Source of the DNA: Bactericera cockerelli
Taxonomy: Eukaryota > Arthropoda > Insecta > Hemiptera > Triozidae
DNA: 64,000 nucleotides
Direction: 5' to 3'
Assembly (NCBI GenBank): GCA_024516035.1
Contig: CM044961.1
Location: 13,895,398 to 13,959,397, forward strand
This document shows positions 24,437-36,626 of the stretch, piece by piece (position 1 is the stretch's first letter; each line of letters begins with the position of its first letter). The translations under genes were made by a program, and so were the position numbers. The notes below the pieces were generated by a model. It saw nothing but the letters and a program-made list of their open reading frames with translations, searched no databases and had not been told where the DNA came from.

Positions 24437-24972
24437 CCCCCAAAAACACCACTTCGTGGTTAAAAAAAGAAGAACGCCTCACTCAAAAGAATGATTATAA
24501 TTAGCTAAAAATAAATGATATCAAATTGAGAACACCTTACCACCTCTCTTTCTATATCTCTGCACTCCTCTCTGAATTTATTCCTCTTATGTTTATCTTT
24601 CTTTATCCTTTCTAGGGGTCATCCCAAACTTGATTTCTCTTTAAATTTACTTGTTGCACGGCAATAAAAAAGGCGGTCGCGGTGTAATTTTCTCGATTCA
24701 AATCAAATAAGTTCAGAAAAATCATACTCCGACCGCCTTTTTTATTGCCGTGCAACAAGTAAATTTAAAGAGAAATCAAGTTTGGGATGACCCCTAGAAA
24801 GGATAAAGAAAGATAAACATAAGAGGAATAAATTCAGAGAGGAGTGCAGAGATATAGAAAGAGAGGTGGTAAGGTGTTCTCAATTTGATATCATTTATTT
24901 TTAGCTAATTATAATCATTCTTTTGAGTGAGGCGTTCTTCTTTTTTTAACCACGAAGTGGTGTTTTTGGGGG
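24437..24972. repeat. Perfect palindrome, 243-bp arms, 50-nt loop
   Basis: The left arm 24437..24679 and right arm 24730..24972 are identical inverted copies by direct reading, from CCCCCAAAAACACC at the edge to GGCGGTCG at the loop. The loop is 24680..24729. No coding frame and no clear target duplication is present. It may be a fold-back element, a hairpin-RNA locus, a recent template-switch inversion, or an assembly fold-back artefact. Confidence 0.9.
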
Positions 24973-25322
24973 GATAAAATCTTACAAAGAATAATTTATA
25001 ACCAATACCATTAAGTAGGTTTTAAAATATTTCCCTTGGCTGTTGTACAACCCTGTTCAAAAAACGAATTCTCTAACCACAAGAGTATCAATAATTGTGC
25101 AAACCACAAAAGTTTACATTGGCTGGGCGGATTTGTCCGTCTGTTTGTTTGTCTGTCTGTTAGTTAAGTCTGCACATGTAGAGTGCTTTCCAGTGAAAGT
25201 ACTTTGTTGTTGTATAGGTACATAACTACATATATTATATTTAACTTTGAAACTTCTGTGTGTACTCAGGAAAGGGATTATTAAATAAATATTATAAATG
25301 GAACATTGAACTTTTAAACATG

Positions 25323-25690
25323 TTACCAGTTACATGTAGGTACGAATAGAAATTGTATATTTGAACCTATACTTGCTGCTACCTTCATTAATTTTAAAGA
25401 AAAGTGTATCAGTGTTTCACAGCCTATTTCATTTCGTAACCATGAAACAGAAGCTACTGTAGACACTTGAGGTCTGTGTTGTATCTTGCCCAATTGCCCA
25501 TCCCGTAGTATGCTTTCACGCTCCCCACATAGTATGCTGGAATATGGAAGGTACCTATCCCTTACAAACAACTAACCAAAATTTGAATACAATTTTTTCG
25601 CCGGCTCTTCTGTTTCGAACGAAGGACCTTCCGTGTATTTTACCACCAAAAGATTGGTTGAGTGGTCAGCTCATGTCAACGCACGTCTGG
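25323..25690 (-). mobile_element. SINE family C with tRNA-like head
   Basis: On the minus strand a head around 25600..25680 (GCTGACCACTCAACC, GGTCCTTCGTTCGAAAC) precedes the family C body with TTGTTTGTAAGGGATAGG and the ACACAGACCTCAAG block. Confidence 0.65.
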
Positions 25691-25889
25691 TAGTCCAGTA
25701 AACCTTGGTAGGGCAGTGATTTGCAAAATCAGAAATCCAAATCAGACTTGAAAAAATTAACACATTATTTTGACACCGAAATATGTGTAGGCATGTGCTG
25801 AGAGACCTTATATGGACATCTAAGGTCCTAGTTACTTAGATCCCTGTTTATACTTGATGAAACATTAAACGCTAAACGCATATTTAACA

Positions 25890-26039
25890 GACCTCAGTAG
25901 CTTGATCGATAAGGCGGCGGACTTGTAACCTGGAGGTCGGTGGTTCAAGCCCCGGTTTCAGCGTATAGATTTAGTAAAGCGAGTTCGAGTAGTTGTGATA
26001 TCACGAAAGAGATTAACACAAATATGATATAAAAAAAAA
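25890..26039 (+). mobile_element. tRNA-derived SINE, family B
   Basis: An A-box-like TAGCTTGATCGATAAGGCGG and a B-box-like GTGGTTCAAGCCCC are followed by the tail GAGATTAACACAAATATG and an A-run. Other copies lie at 56650 (plus), 28995, 62981 and, diverged, 45664 (minus). Confidence 0.8.
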
Positions 26040-26159
26040 CTAAAAGCGTAGTTGAATAACTTTTTGAAGGTACTAGGTATTCGTCAATGGAAATAATGCA
26101 AGTACAGTGTTTCCTATTCAAAAAGTTACTGACACAAATACCTATGAATATATATTATA

Positions 26160-26830
26160 GAAATACATGGGAGTTGGTAGAGGTAGAATACAAGAAGGTA
26201 AATTGAGGAATAGATGGGAATAAGAAGGTAAGAAACTAAGGTAAAGATAAGAAAAGGAGATAAGGAGAAAGTAGGGTAATAATAGGAGGGAGGCTATTCA
26301 ATTACTCAAGGTTATGATTGAGGTACTCTGAGATAAGGGGAAATAATTAGGTGGGGGTGAGAAAAGGAAAGATAAATTAGTGAGTGGAGAGAGAGAGAGA
26401 GAGGAAAGAGAGAGGAGAGAGAGAGAGAGAGATAGGGGGAGAGTGTCAGTGGGAATGTGAAGGATTTGAAGGAAGAAGAGAAGGAGGAAGTGAAATGGAT
26501 GAGGTGAGTGAGAAGGAAGGAAAGTAGGAAGATATGAGAATAGAAAATAGGAAGGAGAGAAGGAAAATAAAATATTTAGAAAGAGAAGGAAGAGAAATAT
26601 TGGAGGAGAGAAGAGGTTAGTGATTGTGAGTATATTATGGGAACACGTGAATTGGGGATAATACAAAAGAGATGGATTACATAATTCTGAAATTACGTTG
26701 AAACTAGAAAGCGAGAGAGAGAAAGAGAGAGAAAATGTGATACAAGAGAATAAATTATTATATCAAGGAGGAGAAGAAATATGAAGAGGGCACAAGGAGA
26801 GAGAGAAAGAGAGAGATTACGTAACATTGT
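26160..26830. repeat. Purine-rich (GA)n region
   Basis: Extended GA-rich low complexity with purer tracts at 26384..26434 and near 26710 and 26800. The minus-strand 122-codon frame across it is a low-complexity artefact. Confidence 0.85.
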
Positions 26831-27023
26831 AACCATCATGTAATTTGTGCATTAATGCAGGTAAATGCAAGTTTCCCTAGCGGTGGGTAATCAATAGACG
26901 CTCGTGGATAGAGAAATGCAGTAGGATTACACAATTATTCATTAGTTTCACGAAGCTCGCTAATTCCAAACCACAAGTTATTTTAACTTCGTCAGTATAA
27001 TTCGGTAATTGATTTAAGGTAAG

Positions 27024-27227
27024 AATAATAATATCGCCTTATTTATACTGCCTTATAAGGACTATTAAAGTCCCATTATTCCAGCAGTAAGCCCAAGACA
27101 TATTTATATGTGGTAAAAATCCCAAATGGGAGGATAACTTGTCATGTCCCGGCTGGGTATCGACCCCACGCCCTCTGGATCCTTTGTATTCACAGAGTGC
27201 CGCCTTTAAAACTGATCTACCGGGACA
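27024..27227 (-). mobile_element. tRNA-derived SINE, family A
   Basis: Full body with the head ending CCGGGAC at 27227 on the plus strand and the (ATT)n tail at the left end. Confidence 0.85.
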
Positions 27228-27379
27228 GACAGTAAAGTCCAATACCCAATCAATTTTAACAATGGTTGTAAATTTCTTTTCAGATACCACTCCCATCACT
27301 TTCCTATGAAAAATTCTGTCGGATATTTATCAACATATATTATGATTATTAGGATTACAATAAAGATAATATATAAATA

Positions 27380-27574
27380 AATAATATCGCCTTATTTATA
27401 CTGCCCGATTATAGGACACTTTGGTCCAATTATTCCAGCAGTAAGCTCAAGACGCATTATTATTATGTGGTAAAAATCCCAAATGGGAGGACAACTAGTC
27501 ATGAACCGGCTGGGTTTCGAACCCGCAACCTCTGGATTCACCGAGTTCCGCTTTTACCACTGAACTACCGGGAC
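27380..27574 (-). mobile_element. tRNA-derived SINE, family A
   Basis: A second copy in the same orientation about 150 bp from the previous one, with its own head (CTACCGGGAC at the right end) and tail. Confidence 0.85.
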
Positions 27575-27619
27575 AGACAGATAACCCAGACCGTGACCTT
27601 TGATGGGTGACTATTCAAA

Positions 27620-27720
27620 TTAATCAAATTCCTTGCCTCACTCAGGCTGGGCTAGGTAAATTTGAGTAGCTGGTTTGTGAGTTTCCAGCGAATGGAGGGT
27701 AAGACCCCGTCGTGATTGGA
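27620..27720 (+). mobile_element. SINE family D fragment
   Basis: The core is CCTCACTCAGGCTGGGCTAGG and CCAGCGAATGGAGGGTAAGACC, matching 44050..44160 and 46310..46400. Confidence 0.65.
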
Positions 27721-28114
27721 TCATGCAGTTGGAAGCGACTAAAAAGAAGTTCTACCTTATGCATTTATTATTTCAACTCCTTTCTTCTCTTTTTCTTCTT
27801 AACGTCATGAACTCGTTTGAGAATTTATCCATGCGATATTTATCCATGAGTTTCTTCAGTCATTTATCGGACAAGGAGTCGCATGGATAAATGACCGAAG
27901 AAACGAAGGGTAAACACAATTGACATTATGCTGCACGTGCCATTTGTTTGCGCTAGAAATACCATATTGACCATATTGTACACACTGCATACCATTATTA
28001 TCCACATATTATTTACTTCGAATCCAGTACGCGTGTGGTACCCATGCACACTCACACGCACATGCTCATGCACATGTACATGTTCATGCAGGTAAATACT
28101 AACCCGTGCTATTC

Positions 28115-28226
28115 CTCTGTAGCACCAGGAAGTGAAGATGTGTCCCTGTTGCTCTGTAGCACCAGGAAGTAAAGATGTGTCCCTGTTCCTCTGTAGCACC
28201 AGGAAGTAAAGATGTGTCCCTGTTCC
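28115..28226. repeat. 37-bp tandem repeat, three units
   Basis: The units begin at 28115, 28152 and 28189 with CTCTGTAGCACCAGGAAGT and differ by one or two bases. A minus-strand 145-codon frame crosses it but has no other support. Confidence 0.9.
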
Positions 28227-28315
28227 TCTCTTGTGTGACGCCGCCATGCCGCCAATATCTAGAGAGACTTTAGTCAAACGAGGTGGTCCCGTAGGTTTCA
28301 AACAGGCATGGAACT

Positions 28316-28384
28316 AGTAATCCAGGCATAAATCCAGTAATCTAGCCATAAATCCAGTAATCTAGACATAAATTCGGTAATCTT
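28316..28384. repeat. 20-bp tandem repeat, about 3.4 units
   Basis: The unit is AGTAATCTAGCCATAAATCC with single-base variation. Confidence 0.85.
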
Positions 28385-28994
28385 CACAATGATCGAATCA
28401 ACCATTAAAGTACAGCGTCCACTCGTCATCTGTAGATATACTTGAAAAAATCTTCAGGTATGTACAAACATCCATGTTCTACAACATAATCTTCAGATAT
28501 CTACAAACAAATTTCAGTCATCCAATAGAAACATTTTTATGTCCTGCTCGGATTTTCAAGAAATCTAAAAACTAATATTCAAGAATTATTAGTTATCCAA
28601 TAGTACATACCTATCTTATATCTAGATTTCATTCTCAAAAACTCACCACTCTGAAGGTAGGCCATCATTAAGTTCTTCCCTTTTGTACAAGCAAAAGTAG
28701 GGAATTAGTTTGACCTCCATTGGCATCTTGATAGTCATGAAATCAATACGAAATGCAGTCATTACCTGGGTTTGAGCTGTGTATTTGTACAACACAAAAT
28801 ACAATACCAATTAGGCCATGTTCTAGATACTTATAATAGAGGGAGGAAAAGGGTTTAAGATACAGGATTAGAATATAGTTATAGGTTTTCTGAATTTTAT
28901 AATACGGAGATAAATTGAGGGTTGTGGTGAATTATTTCGTAGTGCAGCCATTTCCAGAGGTTTTACCCTCAGTTCACTGGAAACTCACAAAAGT

Positions 28995-29128
28995 TTGTGT
29001 TAATCACGAAATGGTATTACCATTACTGACACAGAAACACACTTTTCTGAATCTTTGCTGCACCTGGGACTCGAAAATCCGACCTCGGGTTACAAGTCCA
29101 CCGCCTTATCAATCAAGCTACTGAGAAT
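28995..29128 (-). mobile_element. tRNA-derived SINE, family B
   Basis: It carries the reverse of the family B tail (TGTGTTAATCACGAAATGG) at the left and of the head (CGCCTTATCAATCAAGCTAC) at the right. Confidence 0.7.
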
Positions 29129-30694
29129 CCAGTTCGAAGTTCACAATTTGACATTGAACTCACCCAGCTTAGATTGGGCCGGGCAGAGCTGGAATAACGA
29201 GAGTTAGAATTTGTAATTAATTAATTTAAAATTGAACGCCATCCACGTGGTAGAGGAGAAGGGTGTGATAATTAAAAATTCCCACCCTGCCCTGGCACAT
29301 GTCAGAACTTAGCTTCCTAATGGCGAGAGTCGCACATCCTGAACTAAAGGGAGAATAATTATGATTCGTACAGGGTGGAATGGAGTAGTGGTGATCAATA
29401 CAGGGTATGAATTGAATTATGAGAAAGATTCTTTTGAACTAGTTTGAAAATAATCCAATACAAAAAACTCGCTGTTAGGAAACATTTTAACCACAGAATA
29501 CCAATCCAAAAAAGGTACTTCTAGTAATTATAAGAAACTGTAGTAGACTGAAGTGGTTTAAAGAGAAGATATAAAACTCATACACAAAATGGAAACGTGA
29601 GACAGAGTGCAAGGCAGAGGGAAGTATATTGGGTTGATATTTAACGAGATAAGAAATGTAGAGAATTTGAGAGAAGAGGCGAAGGATAAACAAATGTGGA
29701 GTTAAAATTATAACCTTGAGATTGATTGGGAAAATTTAAATGATAGACAAAGGAATTACATATAAGCAATATAAGTTTATCCATACCCAAACCAAGAGTT
29801 TATCCATACCAGTCCCCAAGACTAAACGATAACACATAACGAAATAATAATCAAATGTCCCTAAAATCAAATGTCCCTAAAGCGCTACTTGAGTTAATTT
29901 TTATCAAAACCCATTTAGACATGTGACCGTTACATTTGCAATTTATTTCATTTTAATTTCACTGCCATGACACTTTTTGGGGGAATGGGTAAAATAATAT
30001 GTGTCATAATACGTTATTTATAATTGAACCATGCGGTATAATATTTTATTAATGTTATGCGGTTATGCCGAGATGTCAAGGAGTCTTCTATTTTTTTCTC
30101 TTGAAAAATGTCCAAACTCTCTCTTTCTCTTTCTCTCTCTCTCTTTCTCTCTCTCTCTCTCACCCTTGCCTTTCTTCAATACCAGCTGTCTCTCACTCTT
30201 TCTCCCTCCCCCACAATACTCCTCATATTCTCAAACCAGAATCTAATATCCTTCCCCCCTCTCTCCCTCTGTTTATCTCTCCCTCACTCAATCTTCATGA
30301 CTGTGCCCCCCTTCACTCCTTCTTCATGTCTGTTCTGATTTATATGCAAAGTACCTCGTCAACGTGTTAATGATCTGATTTGAATTTATTTTTAAGTACA
30401 ACATCGTTTGATATCTTGAGGAGTTTATAAATAAATATTTTTTATACAAAAAGCTGTGTATACAAAAGGTTCTAAAGAATTGTAGATTAGTTTCATAAAG
30501 GTGTATGAGTAGGGAAAGCAAAATTTTGCTGATAAAAATTAATATTGGAAAATGAGGTTTTAGTCTTGAAATTTGGTTTTAAACGTGATATCTTGGTACA
30601 ATTAACATGTTAATTTAAATATTTCTTTCAGAGCAATAATAATTTATTTTCATTATTATTTCAATAAAAAAAAATATTCTTAATAATAATAACA
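29129..30694. other. No gene; CT microsatellite at 30118..30163
   Basis: AT-rich. The plus-strand frames at 30031..30370 come from the (CT)n tract. Confidence 0.5.
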
Positions 30695-30880
30695 CTCTTC
30701 AGTGGAAGTTAAGATTAATGCTCAAAGCATTTTCTACCACCTAACCCTCAGAGTCTTATTATTAGGTGGTCACAAACTCAAATTAATGAGGAAAAATCCA
30801 TGCACTGGGTGGGATTCAAACCAACGGATCCCTACGCTACCTTAATTACCAGACTAGCGCGTTAATCACTTGACTACCAG
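30695..30880 (-). mobile_element. tRNA-derived SINE, family E
   Basis: Reverse of the copy at 14760: ACCTAACCCTCAGAGTCTTA and TCCATGCACTGGGTGGGATT are visible on the plus strand. Confidence 0.75.
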
Positions 30881-31249
30881 TATTGGGTTGTTTTTCCTGG
30901 GAATGGTGGTTAGAACCTCGTCTAGATAACTATGACCATATTGACCATGTAGGTAGTGGAAAGTGACGGGAAAGGATAATAAATATTACTATTAGATTTA
31001 AATAAATAGATTTGTGAATAGTCTTGCACATTGCATAGTCAAAAGTTAGTAGGGGCTCATAAGATTTTCTTCAAAATAAATACTACTTTTTCCTTCTTAT
31101 TCAACCATCCAATAATATTATTCATTATTTTTCTGAAATACTCGTATTTGTAGATACCCTTTATAATGAAACTGATTACATAAGAGTAAGTTCGGCATTT
31201 CGATACCTGTCCTTGAGCAATTCCTTAATTACATTACATCATCCCTCTC

Positions 31250-31572
31250 TTTCTTCATCTCCTCCTTTCTCTCTCTCTCACCCCTTTCACCTCTTCCTCT
31301 ATCTACCTTTATTCTCTCCTTATTTCTTTATATTAAATACCTCTATACCTTTTTTCTCTCGGGATATCTTTTAACAATCACTTTCTCTTCTTTTAATTAC
31401 TTTTTAACGTTTAATTTTATTTTTTCTCTTCGTTCATTTCACTTTCATTGTTTCCTTCTCTCTCTATCTCTCTCTCTCTCTCTCTCTCTTTTTCTTTGCC
31501 TCTCTCTCTCTCTCTCTTTCTTTCTTTATTTCTTTGTCTCTCTCTCTTTCTCTCATTGTCTCTCTCTGTCAT
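31250..31572. repeat. CT-rich low-complexity region
   Basis: Pyrimidine-rich, with (CT)n tracts around 31460..31490 and 31500..31560. Confidence 0.8.
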
Positions 31573-34500
31573 GCAATTTCTGGGTTTTATTGTCCTTACT
31601 CTTTTGATGGAAATTTAGGTTGTAATGGTGTTTTTATTACCTTTTGAAAAACATTTTCTTAGTAAAATAGTGTAATTAATGTAAGATACTTAGGTGAACC
31701 ACTTTTTAGTCAAGTCAAATGACAAAGCACTCTATGTTAAAATTGAGAGCGAATCTTAAAATAGGATTACGACAAACATCAGGAAGTACAAAACAGAGAT
31801 CAAAGAGCATAAATGAATTCATATCCAACACAACGCCCAGTAATGGTCATGGTATGACTTCTGAAGGGAATAAATTCTGAATTTCACTATAGGTAATTAT
31901 AAAGTTAATTGCATTGTATAATTTTATATTTGGAAAGTAAAAAAAAATCTACAAAATATTAAATTCAAACAACTTTAAAGAAAATGTAAAGTGAAATCAG
32001 TTATAGGAATTCCAATAAGGCAGTCTGTTTGTTATCAGCCTTGATCTCGGAAGCTAATTTTAAAGAATCTGGACTGTCAAATGTTGTAGAATTTACACTC
32101 CTATAGTACAAAATATAATAATATATCATTTTTATTTATTTTTTCTTCTAAATACAGGTACGACAACATGCAAAATTGCACACCAAGCGACGGATAAATT
32201 AATTTTGTATTTGTCTAACACTAACAATTAATTTGTTTTCGTTTCCAGATTTCTGTTCATTTCATCTTCACCTGCGTCTGAATATCCCTCATTCTACTCC
32301 ACTCTTCTGGAGAATCCCTCTCGACCACTTCACTTAGTAAAATATTCACTGTTTTAAAAGCAAAAATACTATCTATTTTTTGTTGTCTATGTCTTAAAAA
32401 ATATGTTAAAAAATCAACAAAAAAATCCTACTAAATTTAGTTTGATAAAATAGTTATAAAAATATTCTTTTTTTTCAACTACCCACCTAAATCTAATTTT
32501 AAAAGAAGTAAGTAGGTAGTCAAAATGATAATTCGCTATTGAATCGAAATAGTGGGAAAAATTACGAAAGTTGATCTCTGTAAAAATTAAAATATTCATG
32601 AAATGAGGCTTATTAAAAATCTATGGAAGAAGGAAGAATAGTTTCTTCAACTCTCTTCAATTTCATTTATTTTTTCAAAACTGGAAGGAAATTCAAGAAA
32701 ACGAAAAGTACGTACTTTTTTAAACTTACTTTTTGGGTTCCTTCCTTTTTCCATTAAAAGTAATAATAAAAAACGAATCTCATATTCAAAATTAAAGGAA
32801 GAAAAAGTGTGAATATGAGAGGTGAGTTATAAAATATTCAATGCGCTCTCTCGCTGATTGTATCAGTTGAAGATTCTTGTTACTACTCGAAAGATGAGAC
32901 TCGAGGTGGCGTTACTGTTTTTTATTAGTCCGAATTAAGTTACAATTTCAGAAACAGAAGAAACACTAGAATAATTTTTCATCAATACCTATCTACATTT
33001 CTGTTCTATACTCAACAATTAGAACACATAAAGAAAGTCATTAAAAGTTCATCAGGACTGTTAAATACAAAAATCTAAAATATCTGAAAGCATACTTGAG
33101 AAACAACAACGTTTTGTAATGAATAAAAGTCTCCAGGAACGAAAAAATCAAAGTTTCAAATGGTCCTACAAGATTTAGTTGTATCCCCTGCTTCTGCTGT
33201 TAAATAGGAAACCCAAATGAAAAATTTCTTCCATAGATTCAATTAGGTACGGGTAGATTAAAAACATACTTCCGATTTGTAATATTAGAAATTTCTCGGA
33301 TTTCTCGGAAGTAATATTAAAGCCAGTCAGTCTTTCAGTGGTGCAAGAAGAATATAAAATTAAAGAAATTGGAGCAATTTTTTTTTTTTTTTAAACAAGA
33401 AACGTTCACAATACTTAGAATTTTGTCGGAAGTTATATAATAACGTATTTGTGATTAAATCAAATATTCTACAAGAAAACACCTATTTCTGTCAATCAGT
33501 ACTGCTTAATTACTTATCCGAAACCTTTCCTTTACCTCAATTCTACGGCTTAACTTTAGAATAACCTATGCCTATTACTTTTTAGTTAAACATAATAATA
33601 TTCATTATTCATTATGTACGAACCAATAAATTTATTCGTGGCATTTTTCTAGTAATATCTGTAATATTTATTTTAATATATTATTATGTAGGTATTGCCC
33701 AATACATTTTAGGGATTGTAGAGTGAGCTCTATCATTTCGCATATAGATCAAAAAAGAAAGATAAAACTAATTAATAAATTAAGTTTAAATAACCAATAT
33801 GTTGACAAATTACTAAGGCAACATTGAAGCACACTACCATAATTACCTGTTGTCTGGATTACGGTGTTATAAATAAATAACAAATGTTCATGCTACTACA
33901 ATAAGCCAGTAGACATTGTCAATAAAATTAGGAATATTATGGAATGTCGTTTGAAACAGAAAAATTGAGATTCGTTTAAATCAAAAATTATTAAAATAAA
34001 TCATGTAATTGAAACATGAAATGAAATACTTAAAATAAAATAACCTTCTCATTTATATTACAGTAGAATCATAGTTTGCTTTTATTTTTATACACTTGGC
34101 TAATCTTAGTAATATTTCTAGGTAGTTAATATCTACATAACTTGAAAAAAAAATATTATTAGGATTAGGTATCTACATAGATTTATATTTCTCTTTTAAT
34201 AAAGACCACATTTATATGCACAAAACTTTATGTTTTATACTTTTAAGAAAATTATACTCTGTACTTTGTAAATATTTGAAAAAAATCTAAAATATATTAC
34301 TTTTATAACCTTTTTTATCTTCTCTTTTTTCATAACTGTATACCTACTCTAAGTTAATCTGATTTAGATGTAAACTTTAAAGTAAATTTCTATTTTTAAT
34401 TGATATTATTTTATAAGAATAAAATGCTTTCCATTAACTATTATAATTTTGGTACAGGTAAAATGGGGCTCTAATATATCGGGTAGGTAATGTTTGAACG

Positions 34501-35301
34501 TAAATTTTACTTTCATTTCAACTTCACATTACAAGCCATCATGACATCATGGACTTTCCACTGAACAATATAATATTACTTCCAAAAAAATTCTAATATT
34601 GGAAATCGGAAGTATTGTGTTTTTTTTTTTTTAATCAATGAAAAGACCATACGTAATTACTTATTTATTATCAATGGAAATATTGTTTTACAACTTTCTC
34701 AAAGAAAGCAGTCGAAAATCAATTTTATTAATGATCTTAAAAGGTAGATTATAAATGAGAAATCTTCAATAAAATACTCTCAACCTATTTATTGAAAACC
34801 CCATTTTACCTGTGACTCTTTGAATATTATATATAAATCCTCTAGTTCAAAAAATATTTCTTTTTCGTGAGTTTCTTTTTTATGATCCCATTGAAGCCTT
34901 ATTTCTCTATTTTCTTTTTGTTTTTCTTCTAAAAATACTCAGACATTTCTGTTTGAACTTTGAAGTTGAAATTTAAAACTTGTGCGATGTGAAGAGTAAC
35001 AGCTCAAACAAGATGAGAGGTCAGACAGCTAACAAATCCTAGGCAAATTGAAGGAAGAAGTTAAATGAAAAGAATAAAAGTATGATGAAAATTTGATGTT
35101 TCAAATTGTACTGAAAATCTCCATTTTGGTCCAGGAAAAATACAAAACCAAAAAGCCCAACTTTTTTTCCACCTAAGCCTCTGTGAACTCAGGTTTTGTA
35201 GTATGAACAATGGGACGTTTACTCTGAGGAATTTAAATAACACCATTTCCTTGGAAAGGAATATTTATAATGGCAAGGAATTAAAAATATATTTTTTGTT
35301 C

Positions 35302-35556
35302 CTACCTTACGAGCATACTGAATAGGTATCTAGAGAACACATTATAGTTCTCATGAATCCAATAATCCCACAAAGTTTTCGGTAACACGTTTCCTCCAAA
35401 GTCTTTGTTCAATGTATTATTCTCTTTAAAATTTAAGCATTCAAAGCTAGAGAAACCAGAGCAAATCCATGTCGCATAGAGCGGCAGTTGGATCGGAAGT
35501 GTCTCGTTATATCTTTGACCAGACTTCAGACTCTTCAGAGCTGTTCCATCGAACAT
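35302..35556 (-). CDS. Weak candidate exon, unknown protein
   Basis: An 84-codon minus-strand frame has a balanced composition (begins MFDGTALKSLKSGQRY, later LWDYWIHENYNVFSRYLF). A GTAAGG that could serve as a donor follows CTC near its end (about 35319), and an AG lies upstream of the ATG. The W-x-Y-W...FSRY run loosely recalls short motifs in methyltransferases such as TGS1, but this is too thin for a call. It could be chance in AT-rich DNA. Confidence 0.2.
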   Translation of the reverse strand: MFDGTALKSLKSGQRYNETLPIQLPLYATWICSGFSSFECLNFKENNTLNKDFGGNVLPKTLWDYWIHENYNVFSRYLFSMLVR

Positions 35557-36591
35557 AATACTTCTCTATTTATGTTGCTTATGCTCTTCCTACTTTCGGA
35601 GAAGCTTTTGAGCACGTTTCATTAAATTTAAACTTTTTTATTTCTTGACCCTTATTGAATTTCACTATGTCAAATGTTTATTTATCCATTCAACATTTGG
35701 GTTAAGATCAATTCATTTAGTGCCTCTTAATATTATTCAAACCTCTCTCTTAAGTCTTAATGTTAAGATTTACTCTTTGTTTTATCTTTGTTTCCCTTTC
35801 TTTCTTTTTTAATCGAATTCTAAAGTTCTCCCACCCAGCCTAATTCTTTTTAGGTTTTCTTTGTACTTTTTAGAAGAAAATATAAATTAGAATAATAGGT
35901 ACAAAATGATAAAAATAGTAGTTAATAGAATAATAAACACTAGACGGCTTATAATATTGCTGGTATGATTTCAAAATGTCTTGACAGAATGGAAACACTA
36001 AAAAACACTAATTGCTATGGGTTAATTTATATAAAAGAAATTACTTTGTTTTGTGAAGAAATTACTTTGTGTATAATCTATTTTGTTCAAGTTTAAATTG
36101 TGTAAAGAGGTATTCCATTTTTAAGCTCATTCAAAAGTAATTTTTTTAATGTCTGAAAAAATAATAAGAAATGTTATTATCAAGTATTTTATTTTTTTTA
36201 TTTTTTTTTCCAGAACATGGAAGTAAGAATGTTCTTGCATAAATTAGACGTAAAACACGACAATAGTGGATTAGTAAGAACTCGGAAAATGACAAATATT
36301 ACAATAGTGATAGATACAAATATTATACTGCCATAATAAAATCCACTGTAATAAAACCACTTCACACTCCACTTCCATAAAATATCAGGTAAAAAGTAAA
36401 ATAATACGGTCTACTCGTAAATTGTAAGATTGCTGAATAAAACAAAATATCAAAACTTTAAATGAGTAGTTACTAATTATTTTGGCAAAGGATACTAAAT
36501 TCATTCTTGCACAGTTCTAGGTTTCAAAAATGTAATGAATTAAAAATTATGATATCAATCACAAAAACTTTTATGTAATAGCTATGAGCCA

Positions 36592-36593
<2 letters not shown>

Positions 36594-36624
<31 letters not shown>
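36594..36624. repeat. 31-nt poly-T
   Basis: An uninterrupted T-run. It may be the reverse-strand tail of a decayed retroposon. Confidence 0.85.

Positions 36625-36626
<2 letters not shown>

Noticed and set aside
26298..26666. 122-codon minus-strand frame
   Set aside because: It is the complement of a purine-rich (GA)n region and has low complexity.
27864..28301. 145-codon minus-strand frame with repeated peptide blocks
   Set aside because: The peptide repeats only reflect the 37-bp tandem array. The rest has no motif, and a His/Val run comes from a CA/CATG-rich tract.
23672..28384. CRISPR-like array
   Set aside because: The repeats are contiguous minisatellite units without unique spacers, in a eukaryotic context.
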